In this document: in pieces, positions 42,815-53,947 of the stretch
How positions within the stretch are numbered: position 1 is the first letter of the stretch
Layout: every line of letters starts with the position of its first letter
Assembly: GCA_011947345.1 (NCBI GenBank)
Contig: JAAVTG010000014.1
Coordinates: forward strand, 37,244-101,243
Source: Phytophthora quininea
Taxonomy: Eukaryota; Oomycota; Peronosporomycetes; Peronosporales; Peronosporaceae
Length of the DNA: 64,000 nt
Reading direction: 5' to 3'
Translations under genes and position numbers: made by a program
The notes under the pieces: generated by a model
The model's input: only the letters and a program-made list of their open reading frames with translations
Databases searched by the model: none
What the model was told of the DNA's origin: nothing

Positions 42815-44622
42815 TTAGTTGTTGTCGTTGTCGTTCTCACCATCGGTCCCAAGCACATCCTCAACCAGGTTGAAGAGGTCCAAATCTTCAACCTGAAGAT
42901 TCTTCATGTTGGAGAAGATGAAGACCAACTTCTCAACACTAGTCTCTTTGAGGCGGTTGCGCAGCGACGAATGCACGAACTTGTGGGCCGAGAAGTTTCT
43001 TTTGCGGCGGCACTTGAGCACGCAGAAGCAAAGACGGTGGTCGCGATCTTCTGGAGCAAAGGGAATCCGTGCAACCTACCCCAAAACTCGCGGACGCTGA
43101 TGATTTTGTCTTGAACAAGCTTGACTTGACGCGACGGTTGTAGAGTAGATGCTTGAAACTTCATCAACTCGACCATGGTCGCGTTCTCATTCTCGGGTCC
43201 ATTCCACTGCGCGATGAAGTCCTCAACAGACTCTCGGGTGTTCTGGTCCATGCCTTTGCCAGCATAGCGGGGATCCAGAAGGTATGAGACTCCATGAGCG
43301 TCCCCATACACGAAGTCGAAGCGCTCGCGCAGTACGCCTGAGATGATCTCTAGCTCACCGAGTGGCATTTTCATGCTGTTGTAGGTGCCAGGTAAGTCGA
43401 GAAACATCTTGTAGACGTCAGAGATCGGCCGTGTGTTGCGCTCGAAAACCTTCTGGAATCGTGACAAGACGTTCAGCAGCGCGATTGCCTTTTTCAGGTG
43501 AGGAACGAAGTCCTTACTGCGCACAACATCGAATGCCATCCGGCGCTTCGCCTTCTGCTCCTTTGTCTTGGCCTTCAGGAACTCTCTTCCGCTGACGCAA
43601 GCGTGTAGAATCTCTTCCGACTCCAGCAGCGACGCGAAACACTTCTCGATCGTTCCCCAACGAGTGTCCGCAGTCATCACTAATGCCTTCTTAACCTGAA
43701 GTATCTGCAGACGGCGAAGCTCTGCCCATAACTGCTGATGCTTCTTGAAGAACCGCACAAGCTTGCGGGAATTCTCCTCCTGTGTCTTGAGCCACGGCAA
43801 CCTCGCGACCAGATCCTTGACGGCGAGATGAATGACGTGGGAAATGCAGCCGTGGAAGAACATATGCGGATAGTTCACCTGCAATGTTTGCCACACCTGC
43901 TGGTTTGTGCTGGTATTGTCGGTGACGACAGCAGAGATGGTCGTAAACCTTGTAGCTTCGATGACGTGCTTGATGTCAGCTGCCAGAAAGACCGCGCTAT
44001 GCGAGATAGAGCCCGTGTAGACTGTCTCCAGAAGATACGTTTCTTCACCGCAAATCAAGATGTAATTGATCACACTCTTTCTGTTGACGTCGGTCCAAGC
44101 ATCTGTGGCGAAAGTACACTTCTTCTCGTTAACCCGATGCATCATCGCGCGCTTTAACTCCCCATACGAGGCATCCAACAGCGTCGTCGAGAGCTCGCGA
44201 GGGGTCGGGACCACAGCGCCAGGGTTCAACATGGCCAAGGCGTTAGCCAGATACACGTGGTTAACCTTGTTAAAGGCCATACCCGTGGAATAGAACCACA
44301 ACGCAAACTGCCGATGGAACGAGGCGAGCTTGGTTCGACTTAGAGCAGGCAGAAAACAGTCCGTGATGGCTCTGGTCTGGAGCCGCTTGGAGCACTTGCG
44401 CTTGAAGTGGTCACGCACCCTTTCCACATGCGTCTCACCCAGACGGTGGATGATCTTCTCGCACTTCTTGCATGAGACGACATCATCTGCGACGATCACG
44501 TCCTCCCAGATGGGGTCCTTGCGCCTACCGCGCTTGGCAGGTGGCTGCGGCGGGGAATTGGCCTTGCGCTTCGCTCCCACGGCGTGTTGGCTAACCGTAC
44601 AAGACGGTTTACCTCCCTCCAA
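42815..44622 (-). CDS. hAT-family transposase (BED finger), one frame break near the end
   Basis: The 572-residue frame from 44622 has a BED-type zinc finger (CKKCEKI ... HVERVRDHFKRKC, residues ~50-85), a DUF659-like FATDAWTDVNRKSVINYI, the RNase H Asp in VVTDNTSTNQQ, CISHVIHLAVKDL (the hAT C-x-x-H box) and TADTRWGTIEKC. The frame turns non-coding after SAC near 43020. The next frame supplies RNFSAHKFVHSSLRNRL and SVEKLVFIFSNMKNL, the hATC dimerisation motif, with the stop at 42815. A single one-base break separates them. All recognisable catalytic features remain, so the element may have been active recently. Confidence 0.88.
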
Positions 44623-45073
44623 GTCCTCGTCATCGTGACAGGGGACAGAGGCCGAGGACGAGTCGGCTGCGAGACGAGGGTTGCTTCGATGGGGGAGGCC
44701 AGGTCGATGGGCGACGAGAAGCTCATGCTGACGGGAGAGGGGGGTACTTGGAACTGATCAAATGAGGAAGTGAGCAACTGAGGACGAAACATCGGGGATA
44801 GAGCCCGATGGTAGGGGTTTGCTACAAATATTGGCTGCAACGGTACACCAGTCCACGATTAACCGCGGTTTGCACATTTAGATAAGACTTTTAGGAGGAA
44901 GACGAGCTACAGACGGTCTCTCTTAGACCGCAGGACCACTGGTCTCGCGACAGCGGGTCATGACGTCATATGGGTCAAAATACCCAATTACCTAGACCCA
45001 CCCACCCAGTTCTGAGCCTAAACCCACCCGTCAAAATTTCAAACCATGGGTTTTGGCGAACCCTGCTCAAAGC

Positions 45074-45339
45074 ACAATTCCACATCGGGATACAATAACT
45101 CTCGCTTTAGGACCGGGCTGCACAACGGTGGCGATGGATCAAGCGGCTGCTAACGGCCATCTTGATGTCGTTCGGTGGCTTCATGAACATCGAAGAGAAG
45201 GCTGCACGACAAGTGCCATGGATGGATCTGCAGAGAATGGGCATGTAGATGTTGTGCGCTATCGTTCAAAAGCCTGCACGACGCGAGCGATGGATGGCGC
45301 TGCCCGAAATGGTAAGCAATATCACATTGACCCACCAAA
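45074..45339 (+). pseudogene. Ankyrin-repeat ORF, 3' part, between hAT and Gypsy
   Basis: TVAMDQAAANGHLDVVRWLH and TSAMDGSAENGHVDVV are family repeats. The ORF runs to the Gypsy LTR at 45340. Near 45310 the sequence ggtaagc could be an intron donor. Removing the Gypsy with one ccaaa leaves a short extension to a TAG near 52145. Confidence 0.8.
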
Positions 45340-45492
45340 TGTAACGGGGCGGTGCTCCTTGTTTGTAGTAAATGAAACTCTGACCAGTATTTAGTTGAGC
45401 GGCGCCGGAAGGCGCCGCTGGACCAACAATTCTGAACTCTATCCTATTGGTCGCCGTGCACCACGGCGACCGTGTGACGGACTCCCGTCACA
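45340..45492 (-). repeat. Gypsy 3' LTR (153 bp)
   Basis: TGTAACGGGG...CCGTCACA on the plus strand, with TG/CA ends. Three hairpins: 45399-45418 (gcggcgcc ggaa ggcgccgc), 45450-45470 (gtcgccgtg cac cacggcgac) and 45473-45492 (tgtgacgg actc ccgtcaca). Flanked outside by the ccaaa target copy (45335-45339). Confidence 0.95.
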
Positions 45493-45535
45493 CCACTCCC
45501 CGCATAAGATAGAGCTCACTGTCAAATTCACCACC

Positions 45536-46082
45536 ATGAGCTTCGACGACCGCGAGACGCGCACGAGCTTCGCAGACAGTTTCGTGCGGTGGCCGCTGCG
45601 CGACTGCAGCGGCGTGCACGACTCACTGCCCGAGGAGGAGATGGCGTCCTGGTTCGCGCGCTGGCGCCGCACCCGAGGCAAGCCCGTCACGGAGACTCTC
45701 TCCGTGACCCAACGATCGCTCGACCAGGCGTGGACCGCGTTCGTGCTGCGCTGGAACGCTGAGACGGGTCCGCAGTTTCGCCGGCTGATCGAGGCTCGTG
45801 AGGAGACTCACGAGCGCTTGTCGGTGGCGGGTGCGGCGAGGGTCTGCAAGCTGTCGTGGGCGGCAGATCGGCTCTGCTGCTACGCCCATTACCTGGAGGG
45901 CTGTGCTGAGTGCCGCAAGTACGGGCTCGCGACCGACGGAGCGGGAGTGGTCCTGCTTCCTGGTGGACTCGCCGCTGTCGGAGGAGGAGCACAGCTGGAT
46001 TGGTCATTATCGTCGCGCGTTACATGAAGCTCGCGGCGGCTCGCTACCGCAGCCGATTGAAGACCCGTCTCGTACGCGTTAA
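45536..46082 (+). CDS. Antisense ORF at the 3' end of the Gypsy, one frame break
   Basis: ATG 45536 in a strong context (caccATGa) opens 44 bp inside the 3' LTR border, on the strand opposite to gag-pol. It encodes MSFDDRETRTSFADSFVRW, WFARWRRTRGKPVTETLS, WTAFVLRWNAETGPQFRRL and a cysteine pair region RLCCYAHYLEGCAECRKYG. A one-base break near 45945 leads to EWSCFLVDSPLSEEEHSWIG and a stop at 46080-46082. The composition (Trp, Cys, balanced charge) is far more protein-like than the minus frames there. No family recognised. The LTR could act as its promoter. Confidence 0.6.
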
Positions 46083-49000
46083 GTAGACCTGGAACGTCCG
46101 TAAGCAGCACCGCCCTCGGCTCCCAGCTGTCATCCAGTGGCCCCACCCAGCGCACCAAGTATTGGCGGTGCGCAGGGATATCAGTGTCGCCGCGGCGAGG
46201 GCCGCGACCGCGTCAGGCACCCCGAGTGTCGTCGTGCCGAAGAATCGAATTGACGATGTGACGGATATTCCCCGCCGCATCGACCAAGGGAGCCGGACTG
46301 TCGCGTTCAAACGGGGGTGGGTGGGTGGCAGGACGCTGCGGCTGCGCAGCGTCTTGATTGGCTGGAACGTCGCGTGGATCAGCTGGAGTGGGAGAACGCC
46401 GTGTTGTGGCGTCAGCTGAGCCAGCAGCAGGCGCAGCGAGGATCGGCGCCGGACTACCGCCGCTAGGCAACGACGCTGGTCGGTAGCGACGAAGTCGACC
46501 GACGTAAAACGTAGGGTGTAGCTTGAGCGTAGGCGGTAGCTGTAGCCGGTAAGCATCTCCAATGACTTTCAACACCTTGAATGGGCCAATGTACCGTGGC
46601 GCAAGCTTGTTTGCGCCCAGATTCGTCACAAGCGTTGGGGAAATTCCATTGGTAGATAATAGGACTTGGTCCCCAACGTGGAACCTTTCCACGTTTCGGC
46701 GCCCGCTGCGGTCCGCATTCTCCTTCTGGCGATCGACGGCAGCAGCGATCGCATCGCGGACGTAGCGGACAATCGACTCGCGCTGTTGCACGAACTCGTG
46801 GACGGCCGCAGCGTCGCTTCGCTGCGGCGCCGCGTTGGGCGCAAAGTTTTGCTGGCGGTGGCTCAGTAGCCGCGACCGGATCAGGAGCAGTGTGAAGCTC
46901 AGCTGCGCGACGCGGACGCGGGTTGATCAGCATCCGGCTGGTCCGATAGGCAACGTCTCGTGGAGAGGCAGTCGCCGCTCGCGCGGCGGCCCGTGTAAGA
47001 GGACCCTGGCTGGGGACCCGCGTGGAAGACCTCGTGCTCACCGCGTTCACATTGGAGTCAGCGGCCATCTCGTGCGTCGATGCGGAGGCGCCACCAGTGG
47101 AAGTGGGAGTCACAGCGTCGTGATTCCCTGACAGCTGAACTGGAAGGGGGCGCTCCAGCCCCAGGAGCGCCGGAACGCGCGGATGACGGCCAAAGTTGAC
47201 GAAGAATGGCGTCAAGCCAGTCGATGCGTGCACGGCGTTATTGATGGCGAACTCCACCATCGGCAGGAAAGAGCTCCATGACTTGAACGACGTGGCGTAA
47301 CTCCTCAGCACGTCTTCGACAACCCGGTTAACGCGTTCGGTCTGGCCATCGGTGTCAGGATGTGACGCGGTGGACATCGCCAACCGCGTCCCGACAAGGT
47401 TGAAGAGTTCCGTCCAGAAAGCTGCAGTAAAACGTGGGTCTCGATCGGATACAATTGAGGACGGAAGTCCATGATGGCGATACACTGTGTCAAGAAACAG
47501 CGCCGCCGACTGAGATGCGGTGATCGAGGAGGCCACGGGAGCAAGATGGACCATCTTGCTAAATCGGTCGACGAAAACAAGTATGCCTGTGCGGCCCTGA
47601 GTATCTCGCGGCAGACCAAAGACGAAATCCATGCTGACCGATGTCCACAGACCCGTCGCGATTGGAAGAGGTCGAAGCGGGGCTCGCTTCGACGGCGACG
47701 GCTTGACGCGCTGGCACGCTTCACAGGAGCGGACCCACTTGCGTACCCACTTGTACATGTGTGGCCAGTAGAAGTCGCGCGATAGTGACGCGAATGTCTT
47801 CTCGCGCCCGAGGTGGCCACCGCTGGGGGTATCGTGAAACTCATGGATCAGTCGGGCTCTGAGATCATCGTCAAGCGGGACGACGATGCGTGGCGGGTCC
47901 GCGCGATCGACGCGGAAGGTCAGCAGATCCCCATCGAGGCTGTAGCGGTCGACACGGGCGCAGCTGCGAGGGGACAAGCAGCGCCGCGCTGCTTCTGATG
48001 GTTCTCTCAGGTACTTGATCAATTCGGAGCACGCCGCATCCGACTCGTACGCAGCCGCGATCAGGTCTCGGAGCGGAGTGGTCGCTGTGACTTAAACAGC
48101 AGCGACTTCATCAGCGGTGCACACAGCGCAATCGTCGTCATCCTCGTCACCAACGGCATGGCGGCCCGATTGCACGTAATCCGGTCGACGCGAGAGCGCG
48201 TCGGCGAGGATGTTGGTCTTGCCCGGCTTATAGTGAACGACGAAGTTGTACTCCGAGAACAATGATAGCCAGCGCGCCATGCGCTGTGACAAATGAGGAC
48301 TCTTCGTCGCCGTCCGGAGCGAAGCGTGATCCGTGTACACCACGAACGTACTTTCGCCCAGGAGGTACACGCGGAACTTGATGAGGGCGTAGCGCATCGC
48401 CAAAAACTCCTTGTCATGGACCGGATAATTCCGCTCCGCGGGCTTCAATTGGCGCGATTGGTAACTTATCACTCGCTCGCGTCCATCGTCATCAAACTGC
48501 ATCAAGGCGCAGCCGATTGCAAAGTCGCTCGCGTCACACACCACGTGAAAGGGTTTCGCGTGGTCCGGAAGCATCAATACGGGCGCGGTGGACAAGCTGG
48601 TCTTCACCGCGTCGAAGGCTGTTTGGTGGTCGGGGCGCCACGACCACGTGGCGTCGGCTTTCAGGAGTTGCGACAGCGGCCGAACAGTCGAAGCAAAGTT
48701 CTTCGAGTAGTGGTGGAGATATGTGGCGAGTCCAAGCCACTGCCGAAGCTGTTTCTGGTCCTGCGGAGTCGGCCAAGCGCAGATCGCCGCGATCTTCTCC
48801 GGGTCGGGCGAACGCCGTCCTTGCTGACGTAGCTCCCGAGTACTGGAATCTCGGGAGCGCAGAAGATGCATTTCTTCAAGTTGGCGTACAGCTTGTTTGC
48901 CCGCATCACCTCGAACACCTTGCGGAAGTGTTGAAGGTGGACGTCGACATCCGTCGTGCCGCTCTCGGCACGACTGTGAATGAAGATGTCGTCGAAGTAG

Positions 49001-50700
49001 CTGGGCGCGAAGTCTCGATACGGACGCAGTAGGTTGGACACCATGCGGTTGAAAGTGGCAGGGGCATTCTTGAGCCCCTGCGGCATCACAAGCCATTCCC
49101 AGAGCATGCCGCTGGGCGTGCTGACCGCAGTCAACGGCACGTCTTCTTCACGCATCAGGATTTGGTAGAAGCCATCCATGAGGTCGATAGCACTGTACAT
49201 AGTGCTGCCTGACATAGTGTCGAGCACCATGTCCTTCCGCGGGATCGGCGTCTGCGCCGGGATGGTGGCGTCATTGAGCTTGTTGAAGGCGTGTACGATG
49301 CGCCACCCGCCCGTCGCCTTCTTCACGCAGAATGTCGGACTGGAATGCGGCGATAAGCTTTCGCGAACGTGGCCGGCGTGCCGGCGACCTTCGAAGAACG
49401 CATCAATCGCTTGGACTTGGTCGCGGGGCAGCGGCCATTGTCGCGTCACACAGTACTTCGAACCGGGCACGAGGTCGATCTCGTGCCGAACACCACGATC
49501 GGGAGGAAGTTCAGCCGGAACCTTGTCGGGGAAGATGTCGATGAACTCGCGAACCAGCGGAGCAACCGGGTTACCAGCGGCTTCGAGTGCTGGTAACGAC
49601 TGGGCCAAGTAGCGGGCCTCGCGGGCGGACTTAGGCTCAGCGCCTTTCGGGCGTTCCCGGGTATCGGACGCTGTGTCACCAGCATCTACATCGACAGCCG
49701 CGATAGTCGCGGTGTTGTCCGCGACGATCATGCAAACCTGCTCGATCTCACCATGTTTCAAGTCGTGGAGAAGGTGTTTCCACGACAGGCCAGGCAACTT
49801 GGTGATCTCGGACGCATCGCACGGCGGGCGTGCGACCTCGACATTGTGCATACGCGGGATCGATGCCGCGTCATCCCCCATCAGAACGGGGATAACCTCG
49901 GAGTCAGGCGCGTCTGACTCACTCGGAGGAGCGCGGGGTCGCCGGGGCTGGCGGCGACCACGGCGACGGACTGGCCGGGTGAACTCTTCCGTAGCAGGCA
50001 GTGGGAGAACACGCTCGACCAAGGCTGCTGTACTCAGACGCCGAGACACGACATCGGCGTCGACTCCATCAGGGAGCCCCTGCTCGACCACATGCGGGAG
50101 CCCCTGCTCGACCGCGCGTGGGAGACCACGCTCAACCACATCTTCTTGTTCATCGTCAACGGAGAGCCGCTGCTCGTCCGGGCGTGGGAATCCCTCTTCG
50201 ATCACGGTGTTGTCTGCTGCCGAGAGCCGCTGCTCATCGGGACGTGGGAACCCATGCTCGACCACGGCAGACAGGTCTTGAGGCACCTGCTCAAGACCGG
50301 CGCAGGATGCGTGCTCGCACGCCGCACACGAAGGGTCATCACTCACTTCAGGTGCAGCATGGGTCATGGAGTCGGAGTCCATGACTGCAACATGCGGCCA
50401 TCGGTCCGGCGTTCCGCGCAAGAACGCCAGTACTGCATTCACGTCGATGTCACGAGGGCGGACCGTACCAGTCAGCCAGTTAATCTCAGGCTGGTGCCGG
50501 GCGAGCCATGGGATGCCGAAGACGCAGTCAAACGAGCCACTCAGCTCGATCACTAGGAACTCTTCGGAGCTTCGGAATCCGTCAAACTCGTACGTGAAGG
50601 TCGTAGAGCGCCGCGGCGTACGCCGTGGCTTGCCATCAGCGTATTTCACAATCATCTCCCCGGACCTTCGCGAAGGCTCAGGTCCGCCGGTAACACCGAC
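45889..50700 (-). pseudogene. Gypsy pol: protease, RT, RNase H, integrase, chromodomain
   Basis: Minus-strand order: protease RALLDSGATNNFVRAES (near 50740) and FGIPWLARHQPEINW, RT with CVKKATGGWRIVHAFNKLN, YSAIDLMDGFYQILM, WLVMPQGLKNAPATFNRMV and SYFDDIFIHS (to about 48820), RNase H with FHVVCDASDFAIGCAL and YTDHASLR, an HHCC zinc site (HEFHDTPSGGHLGREKTF), integrase VSMDFVFGLP, VSDRDPRFTAAFW and TDGQTERVNRVVEDVLR, a GPF/Y tail APRYIGPFKVLKVIG, and a chromodomain RHIVNSIL ... QYLVRWVGPLDDSWEPRAVL near 46120. Breaks: a one-base loss at about 48830, an in-frame TAA near 48090, and a shift near 46850. The catalytic residues are intact. Confidence 0.92.
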
Positions 50701-51936
50701 AAACTCTCGGCGCGGACGAAGTTGTTCGTTGCGCCCGAATCGAGCAGGGCGCGAAGTGGACGCTTCGCACCATCGACGTGGAGACTGAGTGTGATCAGTC
50801 TTGGGTCGCCGCCCGAGGTGGTGGCAAATAAGTGTGCGTGGAGCACAGGAGGGCTAGGAGGGGGCTCCGCCACCAGAGAGCGTTCCATCCTTCTCAGACC
50901 AGTAGAGCGCCCCACACCTACTGGTTGTCGCCGTTTTTGGCTCGGCGACAAGACCATCAGCGGCTTCGGCGACGACGTGCGCCAAGACCGGAGCGGAGCG
51001 CGGCACACAGCGCCGCGATGTCCGAGTTTGCGACAGCGGAAGCACCGCATGTGACGAGGGCTTCGACCGGGGCCCGCCAGAGGCGGTCTGTCAGACGACG
51101 CTGGCGCCGGACTGGATCGCCGGCGCCCGTGGTACTCCTGGATGGCGTCAAGCTCCATTGGCTCGGGCTCCGCGGAGGGGGCGAGCAAGGGAGAACACCT
51201 CAGAAGCGGAAACGCTATAATCTTCCCGAAGTGCCGTCTCGAAGGCCTCTTCCAGTGACCCTGGTGTCTTCCTGGTCAGGTAGAAGCGCTGGTACCCAGC
51301 GTTCATGCCGGAGATGAAGACATGGACCTGAGTCGCCATGTTCACTGGGTTCGTCGTGATACACGACACCAGGTGTCGTGCCCTCTGGATGTACTCGAGC
51401 ATGGACATCCGTCCCTGCTTAAGTGACAGGAATGCCGAGCGTTGGACACGCTCATCTTGAGGGGCTCGAAGGCCAGGCGAAGATCATCCTTCAGCGACTG
51501 CATCGTCGAGAAGCAGGAGGTGTCGGCGACGAGCTTGCCGAGTGCCCATTCCTTGGCCTTTCCCGTCAACTTAAACAGTAAGAACCGGGTACGAGCGAAC
51601 TCGGTAGATAACTGCCGAGCTTCGATCGCGATGTCGATCTCACAGAACCAGCGATTCAGCTGGAGGCGAGCGTCGCCCTCACCGCTGTAGCTGGATACAT
51701 CGAGCTTCACGATGTCGGTCTTGTTCTTGGTCGGCGAGTTCACGCGCCATGAACTCATGAGCAGCCAGGCGTTGATCAGATTCCGTTCCGGCAGTCAGCA
51801 AGGTCTTGATGACTCCTTCTCCGGACACCGCGGCAAGGCGGTGTAGCGCCTCCCACTCAAACACGGATAAGTGGGGAAGTTGGCATGCTCGAGGGCAGCA
51901 CCAGCCCCTTCGTTGAAATTGGAAGCGTCGTTCATG
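50650..51936 (-). pseudogene. Gypsy gag with CCHC knuckle
   Basis: ATG 51936 (MNDASNFNEGAGAALEHANF) passes by one-base shifts through VFEWEALHRLAAVSGEG, the capsid-like WRVNSPTKNKTDIVKLDVSS to CEIDIAIEARQLSTEFARTR, and MSMLEYIQRARHLVSCI. It ends with a zinc knuckle CFRCRKLGHRGAVC near 51040. Three single-base frame changes occur within about 900 bp, surprising in an element with near-identical LTRs. Confidence 0.85.
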
Positions 51937-51968
51937 GTCGTGTGGGCGGACTACAAAGTGCTACCAGT

Positions 51969-52120
51969 TGTAACGGGGCGGTGCTCCTTGTTTGTAGTAA
52001 ATGAAACTCTGACCAGTATTTAGTTGAGCGGCGCCGGAAGGCGCGCTGGACCAACAATTCTGAACTCTATCCTATTGGTCGCCGTGGTGCACGGCGACCG
52101 TGTGACGGACTCCCGTCACA
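51969..52120 (-). repeat. Gypsy 5' LTR (152 bp)
   Basis: Differs from the 3' LTR only by a missing c in the first hairpin (near 52047) and by an inverted three-base hairpin loop (gtg at 52087-52089 instead of cac at 45459-45461). Confidence 0.95.
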
Positions 52121-53947
52121 CCAAAACGGAACTGGAAGGCCTTGTAGTGGCGATCTGCTCGTAGGTAATTTGTCCTTGATCACTTGCCACCATGACCCGG
52201 ACCCATATCAACAGGAGAGAACTCTCTGTCTGGATCTTCAGGCAGTGAAGCCTTCTAGATCTTCTCCAACAGCGTGACCAAATTGATATTCAGCGTCCAA
52301 AACTCGGACGTCAACCCTAACACGTGCTTCAGCGTCTCAGGAAAGCTGCAGTACTGTAGACCACTTGCACAGCTAACATTGGCGATGGTATCGCCATTTC
52401 GTTTTTAGGAACCGAGTTGTCGACTGTGTCCAGTAAAACGAATAGTGCGTGCAGCTCATGATTCAACCTACGTTCACTCAGCACTGGGGCGAAATGAGTC
52501 GTAGAATTGGTGATAAGGACTTCGGCCTGCTTAGCTTGGACCTTCGTCCTTACTTGCATGTTGAGTTTGGAGCACTCGGTGATCGTGTCATCCACGAGGA
52601 CATTGCGATAGTTTCCCAGTCGGGGCCTCTCCGTCAAACTGGACCATAAGTCTCGTCACGATCGACTCCGTAAACAGGCTAGCAAATGTCCCTGTCGACC
52701 CGCCAACACGTCGTTCACGACCCCGCCGCCTCAAATAGCTATTAATAAAAAACGGTTTATTGCAAAATGGAGTCGAAAAAACATTTGGTTATATTGATGT
52801 GAGTATAGACAGAAGTCTATAATTTTGACCGCAATATGTGGCGGCTGATGATGCAGCACCTTCGAGCGAGCGACGCCGTGCGTGCAGACGCTTGCAGACG
52901 CTCGTTCCGACCGGCGTGACTATGCGAAGACGTATCTGGTGCAATCTTTCCATCGAAACTAAGCCGGCATGCGAGGGAGAGCGCCAAGAACCTCCTAGTG
53001 ACCAAGTCTAAAATTTACCGAACTGAGTGGGGTTGTATACAATTTCTTGGCGTGCGCTGCGCTCAACAGGAGGCAGTTTTGATGAGCTGCCTGTAACCCT
53101 AGACAAGATGGTGGAGAACTCGTGTTCTTCGCATTTGGGGAGGCGATACTGGTGTGTTTTATTGGGGATATCCTCAGTCCGGTGTGTTACATGTTTTTAT
53201 TGACCTCTTCTTCTCCTCACCCGGATGTTGAGGTGACAAACACACTTTGAAAAGGATGAAGAAATGATGAGGTTCTAGTGGTGCATGTCCAAGAAATTGT
53301 GTGTTTATTCTCCACTCTATGCTTTGGTATTCTAACTTAGTTGCTTGGGAACTGTGTCTTCAGTGGTTCTCGTGCTTTCTGCTTTGCTCCATGTTGGATT
53401 TAATATTTCTGGATGTGATTTGTGCTAGTTGACGTCTTCGATCGCCGAGTTTGTTGACTTCGAGTTGTTTCTGTCAAGAATCTGCTCATGCCGGTCAAGT
53501 ATTGGGGAGCACAAGGGGCTAAAAACAATGTGACGAGTAACTACGCAGAAGAAGATGCTAGATACTCTGAATTGTGGTGCAATCTGCCGGTGGGTTGTCG
53601 TTCGACAGTGTTTTGGTTCTTCGGGGCCGGGCGCAGTCACAACGGCAATAAAGGTTCGCCCTTGTCTGTCGGTAAATTTGTGCTGCGGTTGTGGAGCGTC
53701 ATGGTGTCTTTCTTCAGACTGCGCTGACTGCTATTGCTGCAAGGTTTTCCTGCGTGTCCAAATACCTGACAAGTCCTCGCGAATTTCCCCAAAGTGTTAA
53801 GTCTGACTGGCCGTCCATCTCTTTGAACATTTTGTGTGTTGTAAGCAAGTTTCTGTATCGCTTCCAAGGGAAACGATAAGCCAAATTGAAAGGATTTCAA
53901 GTGATAGAGAGACTCTGAAGCGTCACAGATCGCGAGCTGGACGCGAA
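52121..53947. other. Junction between repeat-rich and gene-dense parts
   Basis: No gene with recognisable content. A minus ORF at 52329-52637 (NYRNVLVDDTITECSKLN and on) looks moderately protein-like but is unplaced. AT-rich sequence around 52,730-52,830 and T-rich sequence around 53,150-53,420 precede the first core gene, whose 5' UTR or an upstream exon may lie in 53,440-53,940. Confidence 0.45.

Larger units (their letters stand above)
41674..45065 (-). mobile_element. hAT transposon, 3,392 bp, carrying a RING gene
   Basis: Both ends begin CAGGGTTCG (41674-41682 and, inverted, 45057-45065) and stay similar for about 40 bp. The 8-bp flanks ctgagagc (41666-41673) and ctcaaagc (45066-45073) match at six positions, an aged target duplication. 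Inside are a hAT transposase on the minus strand and a C2H2-RING gene on the plus strand, tail to tail. The surrounding ankyrin frame is restored when the element is removed, which fixes the borders. Confidence 0.9.
45340..52120 (-). mobile_element. Chromodomain Gypsy retrotransposon with short LTRs
   Basis: Two LTRs of 153 and 152 bp at 45340-45492 and 51969-52120, a 5-bp target duplication ccaaa (45335-45339, 52121-52125), gag and pol on the minus strand, a tgg-starting primer-binding site just inside the 5' LTR (atg side, near 51966), and a purine tract gcggggagtgg next to the 3' LTR. LTR identity implies a very recent insertion. It sits at the end of the ankyrin ORF. An extra plus-strand ORF lies at 45536-46082. 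Confidence 0.95.

Noticed and set aside
49173..50788. Several long plus-strand ORFs
   Set aside because: They are antisense shadows of the GC-rich Gypsy pol; the minus frames carry the RT and protease motifs.
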